From the NCBI GenBank assembly GCA_947487205.1, contig CANKVU010000012.1, forward strand, positions 1-64,000: a DNA stretch of 64,000 bases. Reading direction: 5' to 3'. Below the pieces are notes generated by a model. The model did not search any database. It was not told the DNA's origin and worked only from the letters and a program-made list of their open reading frames with translations. Of this stretch, positions 25,472-32,803 are shown one piece after another. This stretch comes from an uncultured Paracoccaceae bacterium. GTDB taxonomy: Bacteria; Pseudomonadota; Alphaproteobacteria; Rhodobacterales; Rhodobacteraceae. The first letter of the stretch is position 1; the number at the start of each line of letters is the position of its first letter. The position numbers and the translations under genes are program-made.

Positions 25472-27352
25472 ATGACGGCACCGAGTCATATCAGCGGAAC
25501 ACGTGTGGCGTCCGACCTCGACCGAGCGGCGCCGGATGGGTTATGGCGCGCGCTCAAACGGCATGCGTGGATGATCCTCCTGACCGTCCTGATGACGACC
25601 GGGATTGCCTACGTCGTGATCGAGCGTCTCGAGCCTCAATACAGGGCGCGCTCGACCCTCGTGCTCACCGTGCTGGACACGCGGGTCCGGACGACGGACG
25701 TTGAACTTGAATCGTTCGAGATGACACGTGCGATCATCGAGACCGAGATTGACATCCTGCATTCCCGCGGGTTCGCGGCCGAGGTGGCCGAGAACCTCTC
25801 GTTGTTCCGGAACCCCGAATTCGGCGGCGTGGTGGACGATGGAACCGACACCGGCGTCGATCCCGAGACCCGCGACCGGGTGATCGACGCGACCTTGGCC
25901 GCCTATACCGCGTTTCGGTCGGGCGAAAGCCTTGCGATCGCGATCCTCGCCACGGCTCCGGATCCGGATCTGGCGGCGGGTATCGCGAACACCGTTACCG
26001 AGACCTACATTTCCAATGCCCAGGACAAGCGGCGCGAGGGGATCGAGCAGGGCATCCAGTTCCTGCGGAGCCGCGTCGCGGGGCTGGGCGAGGAATTGTC
26101 GCAGGCTGAGGTCAGCCTTGCGAGCTTCATCCGCAACAACGACCTCGACGACACCGAACTGCCGGGGCAGCTGCGGGCGGAGGAGAACCGCCTGAACGCG
26201 ATGATCGCGTCGCTCGAAGCAGACCGGTCGTCCGAGGCGCGCAGCCGGTCCCAAGAGATCGCAGCCCAGGTCGAAGAGGTCGGCGCGAAGCTCCAGGCCC
26301 TTACAAGATCCCAGCTGACGCTCCTGCGAATGGAACGATCGATGGAACTCCTGCGTGCCCGCTACCAGAGCGCGGTCGAACGGCTCAATGGATTGGAAAC
26401 CCAGCAGAACTTTTCCGGCCAGGGCGCCCGGCAGGTAACGGTGGCCCGTGTACCTTCGGAACCGTTCTGGCCCGACCGCCGGATGCTCTTGGCTGCCGGT
26501 GCCTTCGCCGGCCTGGTCCTGGCGGTCGTGGCCGCGTTGCTGCGTGAGGCGACGGATACCCGGATCAGCAGCGAGACGGGGGTCGCGGGGATCTCGGGTG
26601 TCATGAACTTCGGATACGTTCCGCGCCTCGTGTCGAAGGGGCTGTTCCGGCGGCGCCACGCCCCGCTGCGGGCATTGAGGGACGATCCCAACTCCGCCTT
26701 CGCCCAGTCGCTGAGCCGTCTCCTCACGCTCTGGCTTAACCTGCGGGCGGGTTCGAAGGTCCTGATGATCACGTCTGGCCTGCCCGCAGAGGGAAAGTCG
26801 ACGCTTGCCGTCTCTCTTGGGGCGATCGCCGCGCGAAGCGGTATGAAGGTTCTTCTCGTGGATCTCGACCGGCATCGCCGCGGCGTATCCAACTTGCTGG
26901 AGGCTACGATCGACCCGGTGGGACCGGCCGCCCTCCTGGAGGGACGGGCCTCCCCCATACCGGTTTCAGTCGATGGAGACCAGGTCGAGGGACTGGAGGT
27001 CCTGAGTCTCGATCTTCAGAACCGTGCCGCGGCGCAGAGTATGTCCGACATGTTGCACGCGTTGAAGCAACATCTGACCGAACGATATGACATCGTCCTG
27101 CTGGACACCCCACCCGTCCTGGCCGTCGACGATGCCTGCCGGCTGCGTGGTCTGGCCGAGAACACCTTGGTCGCGGTCCGCTGGAACCGCACCACCCGGG
27201 ACGAATTGCGCGGCGCGATGCAGCAATTGGGGCGCAATGGAATTGCGGTGACGGGTACCGTCATCACCGACCTCAACACCCGAAAGCACAGGAGATATGG
27301 CTATGGTGGCTTCGTCCAGTACCATGCCTATGGCCCGTCGCATCAGCGCTAG
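25472..27352 (+). CDS. Wzc/BY-kinase-like polysaccharide co-polymerase, intact ATPase
   Basis: A 626-residue protein: Wzz domain with helices near residues 30-55 and 330-360 around a coiled coil, and a C-terminal BY-kinase domain. Walker A is SGLPAEGKST with Lys442, Walker A' VLLVDLDRHR, Walker B IVLLDTPPV. The C-terminus carries a tyrosine cluster (RRYGYGGFVQYHAYG), the expected autophosphorylation tail. It should regulate polymer length and export. GTG at 25463 is another possible start. A stop/start overlap leads into the lyase-like gene. Confidence 0.9.
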   Translation: MTAPSHISGTRVASDLDRAAPDGLWRALKRHAWMILLTVLMTTGIAYVVIERLEPQYRARSTLVLTVLDTRVRTTDVELESFEMTRAIIETEIDILHSRGFAAEVAENLSLFRNPEFGGVVDDGTDTGVDPETRDRVIDATLAAYTAFRSGESLAIAILATAPDPDLAAGIANTVTETYISNAQDKRREGIEQGIQFLRSRVAGLGEELSQAEVSLASFIRNNDLDDTELPGQLRAEENRLNAMIASLEADRSSEARSRSQEIAAQVEEVGAKLQALTRSQLTLLRMERSMELLRARYQSAVERLNGLETQQNFSGQGARQVTVARVPSEPFWPDRRMLLAAGAFAGLVLAVVAALLREATDTRISSETGVAGISGVMNFGYVPRLVSKGLFRRRHAPLRALRDDPNSAFAQSLSRLLTLWLNLRAGSKVLMITSGLPAEGKSTLAVSLGAIAARSGMKVLLVDLDRHRRGVSNLLEATIDPVGPAALLEGRASPIPVSVDGDQVEGLEVLSLDLQNRAAAQSMSDMLHALKQHLTERYDIVLLDTPPVLAVDDACRLRGLAENTLVAVRWNRTTRDELRGAMQQLGRNGIAVTGTVITDLNTRKHRRYGYGGFVQYHAYGPSHQR

Positions 27353-28733
27353 AGCGGCGGGAGCGCTCTTCTTGATTGTCTTCGGCGCGGCATCGGCGGC
27401 GGCGAACGGGCTGGCCTTCCCGGGGGCGGACGGGTTCGGTGCCCGGGCCACCGGCTGGCAAGGTGGCGAGATCGAGACCGTCACCAGCCTCGACGATTCC
27501 GGGCCCGGCACGTTGCGGGACTGCGCCGACAATGGCGACGCCCCCCGGATCTGCGTCTTCGCCGTGGGCGGAACGATCATCGTCCGCTCCCCCATCCGCA
27601 CGGGGTCCAACCTCTATATCGCCGGTCAGACCGCGCCGGGCGACGGGGTCCAGATCCGGCTGGACGACGAGGGGAAACGTACCCCTCTGGTCATCAAGAA
27701 CGTCCACGACGTGGTGGTGCGCCATCTGAAACTGCGGCCGGGCAGGGGCCGTGAACCTTCTGCCAACATCGACGCGGTCACCGTCGAGAATTCGGAGCGG
27801 ATCTATCTCGGCAACCTGTCCATGGCCTTTGCCAGCGACGAAACCTTCAACATCCACGTCTCGGGCGCGACGGCGCGGGATATCACGCTGGCCGACAGCA
27901 TTCTCGCTTTGAGTCTTGACAGGGCGGGCCATCCCGACGGGCGCCATTCCAAGGGCGCGCTGATGTGTTCGAACGAGGGGGACGGGAGCCGGTGCGGTCG
28001 GATCAGCCTGTTGCGAAACCTCTTCGCCCATCACCGCGACCGCAATCCGGACGTGAAGGGAACTGATATTGGCCCGATCGAGGTAGTGAACAACGTCTTC
28101 TACGATCCGATCAGCCAGTTCGGGGAGTTCTACGATCTCCTCGGCGATGCCGAAATCCTCTACGTCGGCAACGTCGCTCTGGTCGGACCGAGCACGATCT
28201 CCGAGACTCCCGAAGCCGTTCAGGTTTTCGAATGGGAAGATGGGGCCAGGATCCGGCTGTTCGCGAAGGATAACGCCACCGGCGCGGGTTTCGGATGCAC
28301 GTCGCGATCCGGCGCCGTGCTCAGCCCCGACGCCGAGGCGGCGCAGGATCCGTCGCTCGGCGGGTCGCTGACGGTGACCCCGATTGCCCTCTCGAACGTC
28401 GTTTCGGCGGTCCTAGGAGAGGCGGGCGACCGCATCCCGGGACGGCGTCCGGCGGATGCGCTCGACCTTCGTGTCCTGGGCGACCTGCAGACCTGCGGCG
28501 GCCGCGTGATCGACGATCCGGAGGAGGTGGGCGGTTGGCCGGTTCTGTCCGACGCGCCGGCGGCCGAGTCCACGGACAGCGACGGGGACGGATTGCCAGA
28601 TGCCTGGGAGGCCTCGCGACCGAATCTCGACCCTGGCCGGCCTGACGATCCCTGGTCCCGTGATGCGGATACCGGGCTCAGCATTGTCGAGACATGGCTT
28701 GCAGCGCTGGCCGGCGACGGGGCCCGGTCGTGA
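27303..28733 (+). CDS. Secreted pectate-lyase-like (PL1) beta-helix protein
   Basis: A 476-residue protein with an N-terminal signal peptide (ARRISARAAGALFLIVFGAAS, cut near AAA-NG). A right-handed beta-helix domain has the PL1 pattern: FPGADGFGA, TSLDDSGPGTLRDC, and the paired VVRHLKLRPGRG strand. The C-terminal part contains a calcium-binding-like DSDGDGLPDAWE. Polysaccharide lyases in EPS operons trim or release the polymer in the periplasm. GGAG precedes ATG 27303; an ATG at 27297 lies too near it. It overlaps the Wzc-like gene and is coupled to the flippase by GTGA. Confidence 0.82.
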   Translation: MVASSSTMPMARRISARAAGALFLIVFGAASAAANGLAFPGADGFGARATGWQGGEIETVTSLDDSGPGTLRDCADNGDAPRICVFAVGGTIIVRSPIRTGSNLYIAGQTAPGDGVQIRLDDEGKRTPLVIKNVHDVVVRHLKLRPGRGREPSANIDAVTVENSERIYLGNLSMAFASDETFNIHVSGATARDITLADSILALSLDRAGHPDGRHSKGALMCSNEGDGSRCGRISLLRNLFAHHRDRNPDVKGTDIGPIEVVNNVFYDPISQFGEFYDLLGDAEILYVGNVALVGPSTISETPEAVQVFEWEDGARIRLFAKDNATGAGFGCTSRSGAVLSPDAEAAQDPSLGGSLTVTPIALSNVVSAVLGEAGDRIPGRRPADALDLRVLGDLQTCGGRVIDDPEEVGGWPVLSDAPAAESTDSDGDGLPDAWEASRPNLDPGRPDDPWSRDADTGLSIVETWLAALAGDGARS

Positions 28734-30142
28734 CCTCCGCCGATCCCGTGTCCAAGCGCGCGAGGGGAGGCGCAATCGGGCGGCTGGTATCCGGATTGCG
28801 CTCCGAGCCGGTTGCGGGGCGCATGGTACGCAACATGGGGTGGATCTTGTCCTCGCAGGTGGCGATCTCGCTGCTCGGGATGATCGCCCTGGCGTTCGGC
28901 GCCCGTGCACTCGGGGCGGCGGGATTGGGCGCCTTGGCAGTGGTCGAGGCCTATTCCCGGATCGTCGCGCGATTGACGCATCTCGAACCGTGGCAGGCGG
29001 TCATCCGCCATGGCAGCGATGCGCTCGAATCCGAACAGACGGATCGGTTCGGGCGACTGATCGGGCTTTCGACCCAGATCGACATCTTCGGCGGCCTCCT
29101 CGCTGCCGCGGTGGCCATCGTGCTTGCGCCGGTGGTCGGCCCTCGCCTGGGCTTCGACGGAGCCGAGGTCTGGTTGCTGGTTGCAGGCGGTGCGGCCGCC
29201 CTCGTGTCGATGCGGCCGACGGGCCTGTCGCTCTTGCGGCTGCACGACAGGTTCGACCTTCTGGCCAGACTGGATGCCGGGGCAGCATTGCTCCGCGCGG
29301 GACTGTCCGCCCTTGCTTGGCTAATGGGAGCCGGGTTGGCCGGATTTGTCGCGATCTTCGTCGCGGTAAGTGTTGGCGACGGAATATTGGCCTTCGTCTT
29401 CGGGTTGCGGGAGGCGCGACGGCGGGGACATCGGGCTGCGTTTGCCGATCCACGGCGCGTGGTGGCGGAATTTCCCGGCTTCCTGCGACTGATGTGGAAC
29501 AGCAATCTCGCCGTGATGCTGCGGCAGACCTCGCAGCGGTTCGACGTAATGATCCTCGCAGCGCTCGTCTCACCGGCCTCTGTGGGCTTCTACCATCTTG
29601 CACGGCGCCTGGCAGAGGCGGGTTTGCGGATCGGCCGTCCCGTCAGTCAGGCGATCTATCCCGAACTGGCCCGAATGGCAGCGAGATCGGAACACGGCCG
29701 TTTCGGGCGCGTGGTCGCCGGGGCGGGGGGCTCGATGCTCGTCATTCTGGCGCTCGGCCTCGGACCCGTACTGTGGCAACTTGGGCCGATCATTCGGGGA
29801 TTCTTCGGCGATGCCTTCCTGCCGGCAATTCCGGTCGTTCAGATCCAGATTGCCGCCGTGGCGGTCTATCTCGCCGGGATCGTGTTGAATCCGGCCCTCC
29901 TGAGCCTCGGGATGGATCGTGGGCTGGTCAGGGTCGGCTTTCTCACGGCGACGTTGTTCTTCGTCCTGATCGTGCCGCTAGTGCATGGGTTCGGCGTCGT
30001 GGGCGCGTCGATGACGCATCTTCTGTGCAACCTCGTCTGGCTGGTCTGCTGCGCCGCCCTCCTGTGGCGTGGCCTGCGAATGCGGCAGGCTCCGGTGAAC
30101 ATGCCCGCCACATCGTCCTCTCCGCCGGCGATCGATACGTGA
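28730..30142 (+). CDS. Oligosaccharide flippase, Wzx-like
   Basis: A 470-residue membrane protein of the MOP/polysaccharide-synthesis family with about 12-14 helices. It begins its membrane part with NMGWILSSQVAISLLGMIAL and has the loop FLRLMWNSNLAVMLRQTSQRFDVMILAAL typical of RfbX/Wzx. It would flip the undecaprenyl-linked repeat unit to the periplasm. I start it at GTG 28730, which overlaps the previous stop by 4 bp; an ATG at 28694 is possible but would overlap 40 bp. Confidence 0.87.
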   Translation: MTSADPVSKRARGGAIGRLVSGLRSEPVAGRMVRNMGWILSSQVAISLLGMIALAFGARALGAAGLGALAVVEAYSRIVARLTHLEPWQAVIRHGSDALESEQTDRFGRLIGLSTQIDIFGGLLAAAVAIVLAPVVGPRLGFDGAEVWLLVAGGAAALVSMRPTGLSLLRLHDRFDLLARLDAGAALLRAGLSALAWLMGAGLAGFVAIFVAVSVGDGILAFVFGLREARRRGHRAAFADPRRVVAEFPGFLRLMWNSNLAVMLRQTSQRFDVMILAALVSPASVGFYHLARRLAEAGLRIGRPVSQAIYPELARMAARSEHGRFGRVVAGAGGSMLVILALGLGPVLWQLGPIIRGFFGDAFLPAIPVVQIQIAAVAVYLAGIVLNPALLSLGMDRGLVRVGFLTATLFFVLIVPLVHGFGVVGASMTHLLCNLVWLVCCAALLWRGLRMRQAPVNMPATSSSPPAIDT

Positions 30143-30150
30143 GGTTCCCG

Positions 30151-31371
30151 ATGACGCGTCTTCTTTTCCTCTTCTTCCTGGTGATCGCAGGCTCTCTGGG
30201 CGCAACCCGCGGCCAAGCAGAGGGCTACACGCTCGTGCCGCAGGATCAGGTGCTGATCCGGGCGATGCGGTGGGACGTGTCGAGTTCCGGCTTCGTCCTA
30301 TGGGACGGGTTGAGCGGAGAATACCGCATCGCCCCCGACGGCACACTGGCGGTCCCGCTGGCAGGTCATGTCATCGCCGCCGGTGAGACGGTGGAAAGCT
30401 TGGCGCAGCAACTCGCTACGCAGCTTCAGCGGGAGGTGGGCCTTGCCGAGGCGCCACAACTCGCGATCGAACTGGTGGGCCACCTTCCGATCTACGTATT
30501 GGGGACGGTGACGACGCCGGGTGCCTATACGTACAGGCCTGGTCTGACCGCCGAACAGGCGGTCGCGCTCGCGGGTGGAATCCTGCGATTGCCCCCCGGA
30601 ACGCCCGGTACCAGTGACCGGCAGATCCTGCAGATTGGCGGGGAAATGCGCCTCCTTTCCGAGCAGCTCGCCGATCTTCGCGGGGAGCGGGACCGGATCC
30701 GAACCGACCTCACCTCCCTCAGCGACGGGGAGGAGGAACAGGAAGAGTCCGGCAACCAAGACGCGACCTCCGGGCCGGGCGGGGATCTGTTGGCCGCAAC
30801 GCAATCCGCGCGGCAGTCGCAGGCGCGCCGGATTCGCGATCTGCAGAACGTCCTGTCCGAGCAGATCGTGCGACTGGAAGAGCAGATTGCGTTGCGGGAC
30901 AGCCAGATAGAGATGGTGCGGGAGGAGTTGGAGGCGGTCAGTTCGCTGAAGGAGCGGGGTCTCGCGGCCAATACGCGTGTAACCGGCATCAGTTCGAACC
31001 TCAGTAACCTCCAGGCGCAGCGGATCCAGCTTGATATTGCCCGGCTGACGGCGGCGCAGCAATTGAACCTGGCTCAGAGAGACGAACTCGCTTTGACCGA
31101 TACCGCGCGAACCGAGGGGCTTCGAGAGCTCGACGGCGTCGAGCGCGAGATCGCGGCATTGGAGATCCAGCTGGATACGGCCCGCGCCCTTTACAGCAAT
31201 GCGCTGACGGCGGGGCTTCCAGTCGATGTCGATCCCGCGGCAGTCGAGACGACGATCGGATACCAGGCTACGCGGGCAGGCAACGCCATCCCTCTCGAGC
31301 CGACCGACCTCCTGCAACCCGGTGATACGTTGCACGTATCGCGTCTCGTCACGCCGACGACGACGCAGTGA
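30151..31371 (+). CDS. Polysaccharide export protein, Wza/SLBB-type
   Basis: A 406-residue protein with a signal peptide (MTRLLFLFFLVIAGSLGAT) and no lipobox cysteine at its end. A polysaccharide-export domain follows (YTLVPQDQVLIRAMRW, YRIAPDGTLAVPLAG), then an SLBB-like stretch (YVLGTVTTPGAYTYRPGLT), a long coiled coil near residues 165-340, and a C-terminal LLQPGDTLHVSRLV. The coiled coil is unusual for plain Wza and is seen in fused Wza-type export proteins (ExoF-like). It probably forms the periplasmic/outer-membrane conduit. Confidence 0.85.
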   Translation: MTRLLFLFFLVIAGSLGATRGQAEGYTLVPQDQVLIRAMRWDVSSSGFVLWDGLSGEYRIAPDGTLAVPLAGHVIAAGETVESLAQQLATQLQREVGLAEAPQLAIELVGHLPIYVLGTVTTPGAYTYRPGLTAEQAVALAGGILRLPPGTPGTSDRQILQIGGEMRLLSEQLADLRGERDRIRTDLTSLSDGEEEQEESGNQDATSGPGGDLLAATQSARQSQARRIRDLQNVLSEQIVRLEEQIALRDSQIEMVREELEAVSSLKERGLAANTRVTGISSNLSNLQAQRIQLDIARLTAAQQLNLAQRDELALTDTARTEGLRELDGVEREIAALEIQLDTARALYSNALTAGLPVDVDPAAVETTIGYQATRAGNAIPLEPTDLLQPGDTLHVSRLVTPTTTQ

Positions 31372-31422
31372 GGGTCGAAACCGTGTTTCGTGTCGCCATA
31401 CAGATCCCGCGGAGTACATAAA

Positions 31423-32274
31423 ATGGTGCATGGGCCAGACGTTGACTTCCTGATCATCGGCGCAGCGAAAAGCGCGACTACCTGGTTGCAGAAGGCGTTG
31501 TGCCGCTGCCCGGACATCTTCATGCCCGGTCCGGAACTGCACTATTTCTCACGCGAGTATCAGCGCGGCCCGGAGTGGTACGCCGCCGCGTTTCAGGAGC
31601 GTGGAACCGCGCGGATACTCGGAGAGAAGTCGAATTCCTACCTTACCGAGCCTCAAGCGGCACAGCGTATCAGACGCGATTTTCCGAACGTCCAGCTGAT
31701 CGCCCAGTTGCGCGATCCCGTGGAGCGGGCCTATTCGGATTACTGCATGCTGCTTCGTCGGGGGGAAGTATCTAGGGATATCTCTCGTTATCTCGATCCG
31801 GTGAACGCTGCGGGGGCCCGGTTCCTGGGCGACGGCCTCTACGCCAGCCACCTCGAGAGGTTCGAGGGATTATTCGACCGAAGCTCGATCCTGTTGCTGT
31901 CATATGAGGCGGTGAAAATCGCACCAGACGCGCAGCTCGAATTGGCGGCACGTCACGTCGGCGTGACCGGGGCTCTGCCCACTCCTGCGATGGATCGAGT
32001 TAAGGATGGTGCGGCGCCTGTCGTTCCCCGCCCGCTCCGGCGTGCCCTGGCTCCGGTTCGGCCGCTACTTGATCCGTTCCGGGACCGGTGGCCTGCGCGC
32101 TCCCTGCGCTCTCTAATCGCAAACCAGGTAGAGTACCCGCCACTTTCGGACGAATTGCGCCAGCGCATGGCGGAGTTCTTCGCCCCAGACGTTGCCCGCC
32201 TGCGTCGTTACGCTCCAGCGATCCATCGCCACTGGCGCAACTTTTCCGATAGAGAATCCGAAATATTCGCTTAA
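31423..32274 (+). CDS. Sulfotransferase, heparan-sulfate-type
   Basis: A 283-residue protein with the PAPS loop FLIIGAAKSATTWLQKAL, ELHYFS, and the 3'-phosphate region LIAQLRDPVERAYSDY, the arrangement of the Sulfotransfer family related to heparan-sulfate N-deacetylase/sulfotransferases. It is distinct in sequence from the sulfotransferase at 15326. It should sulfate the polymer or a precursor. GGAG lies 8 bp before ATG 31423. It is followed by a long A/T-rich gap and appears to end the first transcript of the right arm. Confidence 0.88.
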   Translation: MVHGPDVDFLIIGAAKSATTWLQKALCRCPDIFMPGPELHYFSREYQRGPEWYAAAFQERGTARILGEKSNSYLTEPQAAQRIRRDFPNVQLIAQLRDPVERAYSDYCMLLRRGEVSRDISRYLDPVNAAGARFLGDGLYASHLERFEGLFDRSSILLLSYEAVKIAPDAQLELAARHVGVTGALPTPAMDRVKDGAAPVVPRPLRRALAPVRPLLDPFRDRWPARSLRSLIANQVEYPPLSDELRQRMAEFFAPDVARLRRYAPAIHRHWRNFSDRESEIFA

Positions 32275-32803
32275 TCGAAACACGGCGCCGATCACGCATA
32301 TGCAATTGATCACGTCTGCGGCGAGAACGTGCGCCTCAGGCAGGGATTGTACATAATTGTTGCGCGGCCATTTCTACCCTAGCGAGAGCAATTTGTGCAA
32401 GTTGCTTGAAATGTATGGAAAATATACCTCAGGTAGAAAAACGCATCCGATTTAGTTATTGAACGCCGAAAGATTACCTATTAGTAAGTGTTAACCGACA
32501 CAGCCATGCGTCACGCGCGGGGATTGCGAGATCAAGGATGTACCGGGGCAATGGGGATTGCGGATGATACTTGATTTAGGGCACGGCGGACCGCCGTAAA
32601 GCTGGTAATATGTCTTTTTGATTTTCTTATCTGCCGGGCGGTATTTCGTGATCGGCGGCGCCCTTGGAATGTAGGCGAGGGCAGCCGATAGCGGCAGGAC
32701 ATAGGCCAGTTCCATTCGCGCAGTTCCCTGCGCTTGGGGCGATTTGAGAAAGTGATTGGTGGGACCCGGTGCGCCAGGGGTCCCTGCCTCGGGGTGGCAA
32801 TTC
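32275..32803. promoter_or_regulatory. A/T-rich 529-bp gap with inverted repeats before the CapD-type gene
   Basis: No convincing gene is present. The stretch 32330-32500 is strikingly A/T-rich. Inverted repeats seen: TTTCTACC (32371-32378) with GGTAGAAA (32432-32439); AGCAA (32387-32391) with TTGCT (32402-32406); and ACGGCGG-A-CCGCCGT at 32583-32597, followed 18 bp later by T-rich DNA. The last could terminate the upstream transcript. A promoter for the genes from 32804 on is expected here; TTGAAC near 32459 is a weak -35 candidate. Confidence 0.5.
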
